Shown here: positions 1 to 12,066 of the stretch, in pieces
Numbering within the stretch: the first letter of the stretch is position 1
Layout: every line of letters starts with the position of its first letter
Origin: Adenophora triphylla var. japonica
Lineage: Eukaryota; Streptophyta; Magnoliopsida; Asterales; Campanulaceae
Direction: 5' to 3'
DNA length: 64,000 bases
NCBI GenBank assembly: GCA_022495995.1
Contig: JAFEMH010002502.1
Coordinates: forward strand, 124,001-188,000
Notes under the pieces: model-generated
Told to the model about the DNA's origin: nothing
Seen by the model: the letters and a program-made list of their open reading frames with translations, nothing else
The model's database searches: none
Program-made: the position numbers and the translations under genes

Positions 1-3000
1 AGATTATCAAGCTACCTAACCCCATTGCAACTGCGTAAGGATCCCTTACGGCTAGCTCAGAAATTATCTCCAATGCATGCCTTACAGCCACTGGATCAGC
101 GAAAGAAACCCTGCCAACAGGTAGGTGATAGGAACATGAGTTTATATATTTTAGATCACTAGTATCAACCAAGATAGTGTAAATTGCGATTTGAAATATA
201 AGAGTCAAGGATCACTCAATAGCAAAAGGCATGTCACACTACAGATAACACAACTCAACTCAACGGCTTAATAAAAAATCGAAAGCCAAAAGATGATAAA
301 CTAACCCCTGCACTGCGCGATGCAGAAATACTGGATTTCCTGGATCAATAGGAAGTCTTCTCAATGCACTTAAGGCAGCATATTGTAGATTACTCCGAAT
401 TATAGACTGATCATTTCAAAAATAAAACACTACATTAACTTCAAATAAAAGGTGGACACATAGTATATATGATAGAAATGATCAAATATAATATTTTGTG
501 ATTCTAAGTCAGGAGATAAGAAGATGAAATGAAAAATACAAGAACTATTCAGCACGATGTTGTGTATGTGTATATGTCCTACAACACTTCCTCGCATTTG
601 TGCATGCACGGTAATGAAAGCAGCTGGATGAAAAAGATTGTTTACTGTATAAGATTGTGATCACGTGTTAGAAAACTTAAGCCTTGAGCAGATCTTAGAT
701 ACTACCAAAATATGTGATTTCACTCAAGCAGATCTATATTCTTCTCTAGAAAGACATCTGTTGGGGTATAGATCTAGGGACTGGACTTGATAATACCAGT
801 TAACTAGCTAGATGGAATTAGTTTCTGGCACCCTTAAGGGTAGACTAAAGAAAGGAGGTCTAGGAGACATCCACCTTGTAAAAGGTAAAACATACTTTTG
901 TTCAACATTTTTAGACATGTAAAAGGGATTTTAAAAAAAAATGTTTATAAATACATTATCGGGGTTACCTCCTTATCACCACCCTTTGTCCCAAATATGC
1001 CTTTCTTGCGCTTCTCAGGTGCATCAGCAACCTGGCCAACCAAATTTACATGACATTAAGCTTCCAAACACGTACAATATAAGTAAACATGAGAATGTTG
1101 GAATTGAGGCAGCTGATTAGAAGAAAACGTAAACATTTGAAAAGAGCCAGTATTTTACCAGTTATTAGTCAAATGAACAACCTAAAAGCTATATTTATCA
1201 CAGAAACCCACTTTGTGAAGGATATAGGATATGTTTGGGAACTTGTGATTTTGCAAACTGGCTAACCTCAGCTTCATCAATTTAGCATGTCATCAAGTAC
1301 TCAGCTAAGCCCAATCTTTAAACCAACAACTAGGATTAGCTACATTGTTCTGTCACAAGCAAGATATACTCTCAAACTTCTTCTAGTTTTTGTTCTCTTT
1401 TAACAGAAACATGATCCTTCTATTTTCTACACCATGCCACCAAATGCCTCCTCCAAATGCTGAGCTTCCCATTTCAAATCATCCCCATCGTTCCTTTTAC
1501 TCTCTATTTCCACTGAGTATTGACTCCACAACCATTTTATCACATATGGTTGAACCCTTACCTTCCAGGTTTTTTATTGGTAAGATATGATCAAGCAAAT
1601 AACCCAATAGTTGAGAAATGAATATCTCTAACTGTAGTCCCTATCTTGTGGCAAAATCACTATTTCCATTAGAATAAAAATTGTTCTCGCTAGGAGATTG
1701 TAGAAATCTACATCAAACAAAATTAGACTAGCAAACTTAAACACTAAAGATCCATAATGAAATAAAACTAAAGTGATATAGAAATATAGACAAATCTCCA
1801 CTCTCAGATTCCATATTTGATTTTAAGGTCAATCTGATCATTTTCCCTATCAACATTTCAGAATGATTTCTCAAGATTTTTATTATTAAATGGTCATAAC
1901 AGATGAAAAACAAAGGATTAGCTGCAATGGGGTAGCCGAAAACAGTTCTCAAACAAGAATGAGCAACCAGTTTTACCAAGTGTCATGAACTTCCCTTAAA
2001 GGGAAGTGAATATTTGAGACAAAAAATTGGTTAGGACAAACCTGATCAAGTATGCCAAAGACAAGCTCATACAACTTGGACAAAATCTCGGAGTTGCTAG
2101 AAGGAGCATACGTAAGAGCCTTTAGAGCTTGGAGTCTTCGTGCATGAACTTCAAAATAAAAAATAAAAAAAGTAAATATGATGTTGCTAATCGGACACAT
2201 GACAGCTTTCATGAGCTTTTACCAGAAAACTCTCAATCATAAACACGGATATATATAATACATTTAAGCTTGTTAGAGGCTTTCCATATCAATCATGTTT
2301 CGCCATTCAGTGGATCACGGATTTTCACAGACTCGCAGCAATAGTAACTTACAGAATAACTTGCAGAAACCTTCGGATTCGTAGCTTCAAAAGTAATTTG
2401 ATATGATTGAAATTACATTTTTCTACCCCGACTACTTAACGGCCATAATGAAATTAAAGTTCTAAGGGAATGTTTGAGTAAGTATTGGTTCATTATGGAG
2501 AGAGCAGCACATGCTTCTTACCAAAATCAGTCATTATCCAAAATAACAAGATGAAACAGCATACTCACCGGATAAAGAATATCCAAAAAATAAGAAGAAA
2601 TAACATGAACCGCATACTCCCTCCGTCCCACTACGAACTACACACTTTCCTCATAGGGCGTCCCACTACGAACTACACACTTTCCTCATAGGGCGTCCCA
2701 CTACAAACTACACACTTCCTAAAATTGAAATGTTTTATTACTTTTATATTAATGGAACCCACAGGTCATACTCACAACAACAATTCAATTATTATTCCCT
2801 ACTCCACTTTCTCTCTCCTATCTCACTTTTCATACTCACAACACCTACTCCACTAACATTTTTCCTTAATTCCCGTCCAAATAGTAAGTGTGTAGATTAC
2901 TAGATTGTAGTGGGACGGAGGGAGTATTCGTCTATGTTACATTGTCCACCCCAACAATTTAGCGAACATATAATATCATAGTTTCGGTGCAAGGGAACAT

Positions 3001-5413
3001 TAGAATGGATACTGGATAATTATGTAGAGAGTAGCACATTATTCGTATAACAATCAACCATTATACAGCATAACAAAGACGAAACTACATATTCACTGAA
3101 GAGGATATTACTGAATATTACCACGTAGATAGCTACAGCAATATCATCTCAAGGTTTTTGATATAACGATAGTCAAGTAACTGATTCAGTTTTAAGCTAG
3201 CAAAACCTTGATGGTATGATCTGCTAAGTGCTAATAACAACTTACTATCATAACAGATTAAATGTCGGTACTGATTGCACTCCAGTGGAGAACCGACAGA
3301 TTCAGTTTAATATCATTATCTACTCTTACATATGAGCTGGTAAATTACAATAAAGGGCAAACCCCGGTGCGCCAAGCGCTCCCCGCCAAGCGGGGGTTGG
3401 GAGAGGGAACCATTTGCTAGAGCCTTCCCCTGACAATTGCCAAGAGGCTGTTCGCCAAGGTTCGAACCCGTGACCTTATGGTCACCAAAGGAGCAACTTA
3501 ACCGTTGCGCCAAGGCTCGCCCTCAGCTGGTAAATTACAATAATAGAAATAATTCAGTAATGAGAGAAATCAGTGATGCTAGAGGACTGGCGCATGAAAA
3601 TATAATTCATTTAACAAAACTGAGCTAGGAAACCACATTACATTCAACATCAGCATTCAAAGTCTCTGAAGTAAGTCGATCTACTATTCGTGGTACAACA
3701 TCAGCTCGAGTGACCCCACCCACAGCATCCATGTCCGCTAAGGCATCCCAATTTGGAGTAGGAATCCCGCCACCTGGAGTTAAACCTTGGGAACCAGTAT
3801 CGGATAGAATCCTTGCTAAGTAATAATAAACATATCGTAGGACATTCCTATCTTCGCATTGTTGTTCAAGCTACAAAATGAAAAATTGAAGTTCAATCAA
3901 CATTGTATTACATGTTGAGAATTCAGAAAATATACTCAATAGGTCAACAAGTCACCATTCAATTTTCGTAGTAGTCTAGTAGAACAGAAGAAGAATCTCA
4001 GACTAGTAAACGAAGGGAAAAAAGGTGCATTGGCCAACAGGTAATCAAAAAAACTACGTAAGATAATAACGTCACTCACGGACATACGTCCATGTGTACT
4101 CACTCTACCATGTCTCCAATGAGATCTGCTTTGGGACAAGAATGTTTAATATGGCTTACAAACATGTCCAAAAATTCTTAACATCACACCATAGTTATAT
4201 AACAACAATTAATGATTATCAGACTGCATCTCCTCAAGATAAGATACAAATCCGTGCTGTAAGTCGCAGTGAAGGATAATAAAAATAGTATCTATGACTT
4301 GGATATTGTGATAACAATAGTAACCAAAAAAAGGACCTTATATTATAACATTGATCAACTGGTTGAAATAATAAGTTACTGGAGCTCAATTGCATGGTTT
4401 AACAATGGCCTTGATAACGAGGTAAGTCAGAAAATGTCAGTGGAGAGTAGATTTAAAGCAAAGCATGTCATTCAATAAGCAGTAGCCAGATTCTTAAACC
4501 ATCAAAACTGATAAGTATAAAGTTTAGTATGATCCACATATTAATATCAACATAAATATCATCTTAAACTCCCTAAGATGACAAATGCAGTTGTCATAAT
4601 CACCCAAATCGAAATCTGAAAATGATAGTAACTAAAGAAAATTGGTCACGCACCATAAGAAGAGATGGTGCCAAGGACGGGTCAACCGAATTGTAAACTG
4701 CAAGTTTTGGGAACACATGATAAACTAATTGCCTCTGTGAACTTTTCTGCACACACACATACAACAAATTGACATTGTAACAAGGTTAACAATTTGTAAT
4801 TAACCAAAGAAAATGTGGAACTAGGATAAATCAACATGAGGTAAAGACAACATACTTGATCAGACGTAGCGGCTAGCTCATGAATACTTCTAGCTAATTG
4901 TGCATATGAAACTGGCTGTAGATATTTACAGAGCATTAATGTGCATTTCCAAAAAGGATCGGAAAGCATAATTGAGAATGAAAAGGAAAAAAATGGTAAA
5001 TTACCTTCTTCTTCTTAGGTCTCTGAGGCATGATGTTACTTCGGACAGCTTTGGCAGCAGAAATTGTATCGCTTTGGATCTGCATCAAAGTCGATCTCTT
5101 CGATTTCCGATCCGTTGTGGACGCCGCCGGCTTTGCCAATGGGCTAGGTGGCCGATATACTGCCGCCGGCGACTGAGAAGGAGGCGGAGGTGCGGACTTT
5201 GTGGACGGGTCCGAACTTATCAGATCCATTAGCGTCATCCCGGTGGAATCCTGCGCACAATCACAATAATTATGACGACTATACAACTAGTTCAAATTTT
5301 AGTGTTAAACTTAATCGAATTTTTCGTTTTTCAATTATGTAAACTGAAAATATTTCGGTGGAAATGGATAAGAGATCTGGAGAGAGGGTGGAGATGATGG
5401 AATTTACCGCCAT
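1..5413 (-). CDS. TASH3: TASH3-like TPLATE-complex subunit, N-terminal part (nine exons, 3' end off window)
   Basis: Spliced minus-strand gene; the 3' half runs off the window at base 1. Exons with AG/GT borders and continuous phase are 5413-5408 (ATG GCG only), 5250-5005, 4915-4856, 4746-4654, 3870-3642, 2148-2042, 1031-969, 406-306 and 110-1, about 338 codons with no stop. The joined protein begins MADSTGMTLMDL, has a Pro/Ser-rich linker and a basic PKKKK stretch, then helical-repeat segments such as PVSYAQLARSIHELAATSD, RYVYYYLARILSDTG, FHARRLQALKALTYAP and FADPVAVRHALEIISELA. I recognise this from memory as plant TASH3 (Arabidopsis At2g07360), a subunit of the TPLATE adaptor complex used in clathrin-mediated endocytosis at the plasma membrane; its C-terminal SH3 domain would lie beyond the window. 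No lesion is seen. Intron 5 carries a SINE and a MITE. The two-codon first exon was set by the donor GTAAAT and exact phase fit. Exon calls are strong; the name rests on recall. Confidence -1.
2617..2924. mobile_element. Stowaway-like MITE in TASH3 intron 5
   Basis: Terminal inverted repeats CTCCCTCCGTCCCACTAC at the left and the matching GTAGTGGGACGGAGGGAG at the right, flanked by TA on both sides (2615-2616, 2925-2926), the Tc1/mariner-Stowaway signature. Near the left end a ~36-bp segment starting GTCCCACTACGAACTACAC is tandemly repeated two to three times. No coding capacity. Confidence -1.
3353..3524 (-). mobile_element. tRNA-derived SINE (Au-SINE-like) in TASH3 intron 5
   Basis: On the minus strand the element starts GAGGGCGAGCCTTGGCGCAA, has a pol III A box-like (TTGGCGCAACGGTTAAGT) and B box-like (GGTCACGGGTTCGAACC) pair about 35 bp apart, and ends near CACCGGGGTTTGCCC then short TTTATTGT. 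An 18-bp target-site duplication AGCTGGTAAATTACAATA lies at 3335-3352 and 3525-3542, proving insertion. It is not a functional tRNA: no cloverleaf closes around the boxes. The end resembles the plant Au SINE family. Confidence -1.
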
Positions 5414-5588
5414 GGATGAAATTTCGAACGGGAGGGCAGCCGGAGCGAAGGAATCCGGTGGCTAGCTCGTTGTGCCGATGACTGTAAACGGAGACTGAGG
5501 AGCTCCGGTGTTCTGACTGGGCTTTGTTTTGGGAGCGCAGTGTGGTATTTTACTTTTTCGTTTTTAAGCTCTGTTTGGTTAATGCGTA
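5414..5588 (-). promoter_or_regulatory. 5' leader and remaining proximal promoter of TASH3
   Basis: Only 175 bp of non-Helitron sequence separate the TASH3 ATG (5413) from the left end of a Helitron (5589). The stretch is GC-mixed and leader-like up to about 5540, then T-rich. No clear TATA box is seen. The promoter may therefore extend into the Helitron or have been displaced by it. Confidence -1.
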
Positions 5589-5750
5589 TCTATATTACAA
5601 TATTACAATAGATGTGGGATCTAACCGTCACACAAAAAGAGTGTCTCAGATTTAATTTTGCAAAAGATAATGAACGGCTGTGATTTAATTTGAAAAAAAA
5701 AACTTTCCACTTGCTGCACTGGATATTAACTCTCTCCTCTCCTCCCATAA

Positions 5751-6156
5751 GACCATCTCCATTTCACCTCATCATTCTACTACTTCTATAATTTCACAAT
5801 TTTTTTTACTTCAAAAAGAATATATTTTATTATTATAGAAAAAATACAAAATAAAATGACATTGACGTAAATGATATATTGACATAAAGAAAACATTAGC
5901 ACAAAGAAACAAATTTGTATATATTTTAATATATTTTTCTAACTTTATCTCAAATAATTATCTCAATATAAACATAAAAAAAAATTAAGATTATTTTAAA
6001 TAATAAAAATATTATTTTTAATTTTTATAATAAATAAGATGTAACTTTAAAAAACTAGAGGGACTAAATTGTAATTTGAAATGAAGTGGGTTGGAGGAAG
6101 GAATAGTAGGGTTTTTGAAGAAATGAAGGAGAAATTGAAGAGCATTGGAGATGCTC
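5751..6156. mobile_element. Tourist/PIF-Harbinger-like MITE inside Helitron G
   Basis: Short terminal inverted repeats GACCATCTCC (left) and GGAGATGCTC (right), 9 of 10 matching, flanked by TAA at 5748-5750 and 6157-6159. A 3-bp T-A-A duplication and GAGCATCTCCA-type ends are typical of Tourist MITEs. The interior is very A/T-rich and non-coding. Confidence -1.
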
Positions 6157-8816
6157 TAACCCGCTATACAGTTTCTTCTGCGCATTCAAACTCTTTCAAT
6201 CAAAATTTCATAATAACGTCATCAGAGGAGGAGACAATAATCAATGTTTGAATTCACATTCATGGTTAGTGTTTCAATTCTCTTAGTTTTCAAACCCTAT
6301 ATCCTCCCTCGAAGATACCACTCTCTCTTTCTCCACCTTCGAACAGGTTAGGGTTTATCTTTTCTCCTTCAATTGATTATTTTGATTTTTTGCATTACAT
6401 CTTTCAATTTCTTCGATTCAAAGCGTTTTTCTTTTGTTGGTTAATTGTTGTTAACTTCTGTTGTATTTTTTTTGAATTTCAAGTTGTTGTTATATACTAT
6501 CATACCCTCTTTCTGCGATTGCTTTCCTGAATTTTGGTTAATTGTTGTTAACTTCTGTTGTATTTTTTTTTTGTTGGTTAAATATCCTTAAAGTTACATC
6601 AACTGAGGAGCTTTCAGTTGGCTAAATGTTTATTCTGAAATGTTAAAATTGTTCTGTGGGTTATGTGATTTTGATTTGAATGCAGTTGGTTTTGGAAAAT
6701 AATATATGAAACGTTTGATTTGTTTCATATGATTGTTTATTTTATTTTACCAAAAATGATGAAAATTTTAAGTCTCCTGTGAAAGACTAATCAACATGAG
6801 CAGCAGCAGAATCACTCTTTTCCAATATTTTATTCTCTTCATCTCAGATTTTGACTTTGTTTTCTACGACCACACCTCCCCTAAAGTTTTTCATCAGAAC
6901 CCATATCTTCAAAAGTTCCAAAAAAAATCTTGTTTCAATGTTTCTTGATTTCTTGGCATCAGACTATCATCAGTGTACCTTCAAGCGGACCAACCAACAT
7001 TTTTCGGTTCGAAAGTACCGCTTGGATTCTCTATGAAAAATGGGTATACATTGGTATACATTGTTCTCTAGAACCTCATTTCCCATTTTTTCAGCAACTA
7101 ATTCATCCGTGTCCGAACTTTTCGGTTGTATTTGGGGAGGGGGAAGGGGGAGATTGATTGAATTTTGAGAAACTATGGTGGCTATTTGAATGAGATAAGT
7201 ATTCATAATTGGGCTTCCGTTTTCCTCTTTAATTTCCTCAACTTTGAATCTCTCATCTTTCATTACCTCATGTCCTTCTTCTGCTCTCTCTTATCTAATT
7301 AGGGTTTTAGTTTTTTCAAGATTGATATTTCAAAAATTATCCAGATCGGTTAATGGTGAAGCATAGCTATGAAAGGGTAGTTTTATCCATACAAAAGCAT
7401 TATTAATTGCGTTAGGTGAACTTTGATGGTACTGGCGTTGGGGTATGAATATATAGCTTTTGAGAATTTTTTGATTTAAGAAATATGCTCAGGACATTCT
7501 TGATATGAAATTTGAAGCTAATGCTTTGGGTAAGTTTCCCTAATTTTGGTGGTCTTATTAGAGAATTCTGAGTTAATTTTTTTTCCTGATATTGATTTGA
7601 GATGTGTATTGGGTACTTTATTTCTTTTTTCCTTTTCTTTTATCTGTTTCTTAATTTGAAGTTGGGATGTGCTGTAGAACTGAATTCAGGAGGTGTGACT
7701 TTTCAAAAGGGTATTTCTTTGGTAGATTAAGGCATGTTCTCATCCGGAGTTGTTTTTGCTACCATGCTTGGAGTAATCAAATGAGAGTATAAACCTATTA
7801 GGTACTTGCTATTTATGTTGATTTTAAGTGTTTTATTATGTGCTGTGAGAATTGATAGTATGGATTTATCTTATTAGTACAGTAGCTTTGGAAAAGCCTT
7901 CATACATGAGTAGAGGAACTATTTCTGTTGATAGGTAAATGACATTGTATGTTGACTAAAAATTTCTCCATCAGCTTATTACAGACTATATTCTTTTTTG
8001 AGTTGTCCACTTCTGAAACTCGAAATTTGAGAGCTTATGTACATGGGGTTTTTGCCTGATCTGATATTATGGTAAGCTCGGGGAAGACCCGACTTAGTAA
8101 CTTCCTATTTTGGCACATAACCAACTCTCTCTTGGACTCTCTTAAAGCGTTTTGGCCATAGCTTGGTCGGAGGCACATTGTGTGCGTGGGGGGATTTTGA
8201 CTATGGATTTACTTATTTTGTGTGTGTGTGTGTGTTTATGTGCCCAATAGAGAGAGAGCTGGTGGGTGGGTGGGGGTTCATGGGGTGTGAGGGGTGCATA
8301 TAATATATTTTTATTATGTAGAAGATGCTTCATGTATGGTGACTCATATAGAGTGCTTAAAGTTTTCTATTTTTTATCGATCACTCAAATTTCAAATGTT
8401 TCAGATTTGTTTTTGCCTCCTTCTTTTTCTTTTTCTTTGTGTGTGTGTGTGGTGGTGGGGGTGGCGGTTGATGGGGTGGGGTGGGGTGGGGGTGGGGGTG
8501 GATGTGGATATGTATAGTACAGAATGAAGATGCTTTATTTGCATAATATTTTTATATATTTTTTTTTCATATGATGTACTTAATGTTTTCTATCATAAAA
8601 TGTTGAAGCTATACCATTGAAAACTTTTCAATGCCACAAATAGGTTGATCCTCAGTTTTCGCTTTTCTTTTAATCACTTTTTCGGCATAATTTGTCTCTT
8701 TGTTTTCAGGTTAGTTTTGATGGTTTTACATATAAGGTGCGCGGGTACTCGATAGTGAATAATAGAGTAGGTTGAAGGTGATGAGAAAAAAAATAATGAT
8801 AGATTGGGGGTACTGA
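6157..8816 (+). other. Interior of Helitron G, no supported gene
   Basis: Non-coding. 6240-6350 looks like a spliced 5' leader (possible donor at GAACAG/GTTAGGG near 6346), followed by T-rich, intron-like DNA. Simple repeats: (TG)n near 8220-8236 and a G/T-rich run 8438-8510. Short frames here do not resemble known proteins. Confidence -1.
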
Positions 8817-8847
8817 CCCGTGCGGTCCGCACGGGGGTCTGTACTAG

Positions 8848-9306
8848 TTGGTTAACAATGGAATTGGGACATTACAATTTTTCGTTCCTCCTTTTTTCTT
8901 TTTACTTTACTTTTTTTTCTTTTCTTTTTCTTTTCCATTTATATGCAATTGGAGTATGTCTACTTCGTCTCGAAAGGAATAGACACGCTCAAAAATACTC
9001 GGGAATCGGGAAAACCGATGAGTAAATCCGAGAACCCGGATACGCTAAAACTGGAACCTTGTAAGAACCATAAATTGTGGGAATCATAATCGGCGGTTCC
9101 ACGGTTCGAATAGAGATCCATCATTTTTAGAACCGAAAATAAGCGGTTCTGGAATAGGAAATCGTAAACCGTGAAATCGTGACTTTGATGTGGGATGCCT
9201 ACTTACCTTGCTTCAGCCTTATTATATACCCACTAGCCAACATTTTACTTTCTTTTTCTTTAGATGTGGGATGCCCTCCTTGGCTCCTTCTCCATTGTTC
9301 ATTATA
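8848..9306. other. Host segment between Helitron G and the Helitron array; contains one and a half copies of a ~76-bp direct repeat
   Basis: No gene. 8980-9180 contains several CGGTTC/GAACCG words reminiscent of hAT subterminal repeats, but no ends are found. GATGTGGGATGCC occurs at 9187-9199 and 9263-9275. The first copy continues through TTATATACCCACTAGCCAAC (to 9241); the second is cut at 9306 by the array and resumes at 49793 with TACCAACTAGCCAAC. Confidence -1.
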
Positions 9307-9444
9307 CTAGTACTCTCTGACCCGCGCCAATGGCACGGGGACAGTATGCATGGGTGGTCAAGTGAATAAAAATAAAAGATAAACACCATTATAAGTATCC
9401 AATGTCTCAAAATTTCTAATATCTCAAAATTCATGAAAATAGAA

Positions 9445-9755
9445 TAGCAAACAATCACAAACTATAAACTGATATTGCCTAAGTTTATTCTTAACTCTTA
9501 CATCAACTTGAAAGTATATGAAAATTCAAATGTTAGATTGAAGTATCAAACTGAAAATGTGAAAGAATCTAAATGTGCACAAATAATAACAAATACAGTA
9601 GCAAACAATCACAAACTACAAATATATATTGCCTAAGTTTATCCTTAACTCTTGCATCAACTTGAAAGTAAATGAAAATTCAAATGTTCGATTGAAGTAT
9701 CAAACTAAAAATGTGAAAGAATCTAAAAGTGCACAAATAACAACAAATGTTCAAA
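9445..9755. repeat. 155-bp tandem duplication in Helitron A
   Basis: AGCAAACAATCACAAACTA begins two adjacent copies at about 9445 and 9600, each running through the ACTTGAAAGTA and GTGAAAGAATCTAAA words. The same duplication exists in Helitron B (about 12205-12515), so it predates their separation. Confidence -1.
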
Positions 9756-10699
9756 TTTACGGTATTTACCATAAGGGATGAACATTGGTTCACCGTTTTT
9801 AAAGTTGCAAAGATGGATTTCTCCATAAACCATTCCCACATCGCTCTCAAATTCCACATACATATTAATCTTGGACTTTAACATAACTCAATTATGATTG
9901 AAACAGAATTGTGCCAGAAACAAAGTACTATAAGCAATCACAAAATTACATCAAAAGCCCCTATCCTCATCATTACCTTTCCACGATACTTTCTCCACTT
10001 CGCTCCTGTTACAAAATAACAAAACCATGCAAATAAAGGAATCATCCCATATATCTTTATACGTCAACTGTGGCGGAGTCATTTGTGACTCGGTTGGAGC
10101 TTCAATATCTTGCAAATCTTCTGTCGAACGCGGAAAAACCTATTTAAAATATGCATTAGATCAATATATACACATATATATAGTTATATATAAATGTGTC
10201 ATATTATCGATATTAGGTCCCGCCATTTAGTTAGTTAGATTCATCCCATTATAAATCTCTTAACTTTATTTTTCAGTTAATTTAATTGAAATTTAACAAA
10301 AAAGTTACTAAAATTCATTTATTCATAAAATTTTAAATATTATTAATACAACAATATATTAAATTTTATAAAAATTATTTAATATGAAACAACTGAAGTA
10401 TACTGATATCACGAAAAATAGAGAGAGATTGTGATTGATAAATTCAGGAATAATTTTAGAAATCGATTAATGAGAGTCATTGGATTAAAGCATTGATAAT
10501 TAATCTTACAGTTAGAATTGAAGAAGAAAATAAATTATCAAATGACAGCCTTTGGATCGTAGCTATTATGGATCGATATCAACCGTTCTTTGTGTAGAGT
10601 CAATAGGCAGTTATGAACTGAGGTGAGAGAGAAAATGAGATAGAAAATAGTAATACGATAGTCGTTATGAGTATTACAAATGAGTCTCATTAATAAATA

Positions 10700-10955
10700 C
10701 TCCCTCCGTCCCACAAAACATTACCCCTTTTACTATTTTGGGCGTCCCACTTTAAAGTCCCACTTTCCTAAAAAAGAAATTTTTTAATACTTCTTTATTC
10801 ATGGGACCCACTTGTCATACTCACAACACTTTTCAAATTTACTATTCTCTCCACTCATTCTCTCTCCTCCTACTCACAACACCTACTTTAATAACATTAT
10901 TCCTTATTTTCCGTTCTCAACAGTAAAGTAGTAATGATTTATGGGACGGAGGGAG
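10700..10955. mobile_element. Stowaway MITE in Helitron A, absent from B
   Basis: CTCCCTCCGTCCCAC...GGGACGGAGGGAG with TA duplications at 10698-10699 and 10956-10957. Helitron B has the uninterrupted site near 13455 (AATAAATAAATATT), so this is a datable insertion. Confidence -1.
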
Positions 10956-11238
10956 TAAATATTATATACTTTCGTTCATAGAAAATGAGACTTATCAATA
11001 AGATGCTCTAGATGACAAAATAGGTAAGATTATTCGAAATAGAAGTAGAAAAAGTATTGCGTTAAATTAAGGTCAAAATATGCATTCTGGCTAACGGAAG
11101 TTAGTCATGAAACTAACTCCGGGTAATATGTCATGTGAAATGATCAAATTGTCCCTTAAAAAAAGATGTCCATGATATATGACTTGAAAATATAACATCA
11201 TATTTTTTTTTATTTGCAACAAAATATAAAAACAAATA

Positions 11239-11456
11239 CTCCCTCCGTCTCAAAAAAATTTAGATCACTTTGACTTTAATAGTCAATCAAATTTTGACTG
11301 TAATTTTATGAAAATTTAGAGATTTTATGCAATTATAAAAATTGTTATTGTTTTACCATTAAAAATACTATCAATAACATTTTTTAGAATTTATTTATAA
11401 TTGTTTATAAAAATATGTCAAAATTTGATTGAGTTGATTCTGCGAAATAAAGGGAG
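11239..11456. mobile_element. Degenerate Stowaway-like MITE in Helitron A (copies in B and C)
   Basis: Left end CTCCCTCCGTCTCAAAAAAA after TA; right end decayed (GCGAAATAAAGGGAG). Equivalent copies are in Helitron B at about 13737-13954 and in C around 16300-16618, where the left end is itself repeated. Confidence -1.
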
Positions 11457-11668
11457 CGATCAGATCTACACACTTTTATTTTTAAAAAAGTATATTACAA
11501 AAGTAACCAAAATTCATGTCAGTTAAATTGTAAATTGAGAGAAAGTCAGATAGTTGGTACACACAACCAGACCACTTGCTTGTATTCTTTCCATTTACAT
11601 TTGAATTGAAAATGTTGGTAGACGCCAATTTCCAAATAATAGTTATGCATACTATTACTACATTAATA

Positions 11669-11868
11669 CACTCCCGTACCGTCCCACGTGATTGAAAATT
11701 TTTAGTCAAATTGATGTAACTTTGATCAATAATTTAAATAAAATATAGTGATTCTAATAAAAATTTAATTTTTTTATTATAACACAATTAATAATATTTT
11801 CAATAATGATTTTTAAATTAATAGTTAAAATTATTGCAATTTGACTAAAAGTCTCATGATGCAAGGAG
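11669..11868. mobile_element. Degenerate Stowaway-like MITE near the 5' end of Helitron A (copies in B and C)
   Basis: Left end CACTCCCGTACCGTCCCACG; right end CTCATGATGCAAGGAG, followed by TA. Corresponding copies: B about 14167-14366, C about 28877-29107, where the right end is still GGAGGGAG. Shared position shows that A, B and C descend from one 5' region. Confidence -1.
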
Positions 11869-12066
11869 TATGTATTGAAATAGAAACCGCCAATCTACAA
11901 CCGTATGATCAAACAAATTGAAAAGAAATCCAACGATTGAAAATAAAAAAAGTTAAAACTGATGTTGGAGGTGAGAATTAATCCTAGCCACTCTTTGTCT
12001 TTTCTGAAACACAATCCTAGCCACTCATTGTGTGGCGGTTATTCTTGACCTCTATTGTATTATAGA

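Larger units (their letters stand above)
5589..8847 (+). mobile_element. Non-autonomous Helitron G upstream of TASH3
   Basis: Starts TCTATATTACAATATTACAA after an A (5588). Ends with hairpin CCCGTGCGG/CCGCACGGG (8817-8835), then GTCTGTACTAG (to 8847) followed by T. The subterminal CAATAGATGTGGGATCTAAC and GTCACACAAAAAGAGTG resemble the 5' ends of the minus-oriented Helitrons further right. No Rep/helicase ORF is present. Inserted between A and T as Helitrons do. 6240-8780 is intron- or UTR-like and might be captured host sequence, but I recognise no coding exon. Confidence -1.
9307..12066 (-). mobile_element. Helitron A
   Basis: Minus orientation: 5' end TCTATAATACAATAGAGGTC (from 12066), then AACCGCCACACAATGAGTGG. 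3' hairpin at 9321-9339 (CCCGCGCC...GGCACGGG on the plus strand) and terminal CTAG at 9310-9307. The interior is A/T-rich and non-coding; it holds three Stowaway-like copies and a 155-bp tandem duplication. A is a close copy of B except for the MITE at 10700. Confidence -1.

Noticed and set aside
3353..3524. tRNA gene
   Set aside because: Only A and B boxes match; no cloverleaf, and the segment has SINE ends and a target-site duplication.
4936..5342. Plus-strand frames overlapping TASH3 exon 2
   Set aside because: The minus-strand exon has splice sites and a recognised protein; the plus frames are shadows.
8980..9180. hAT element in the host segment
   Set aside because: GAACCG/CGGTTC words suggest one, but no terminal repeats or 8-bp duplication were found.
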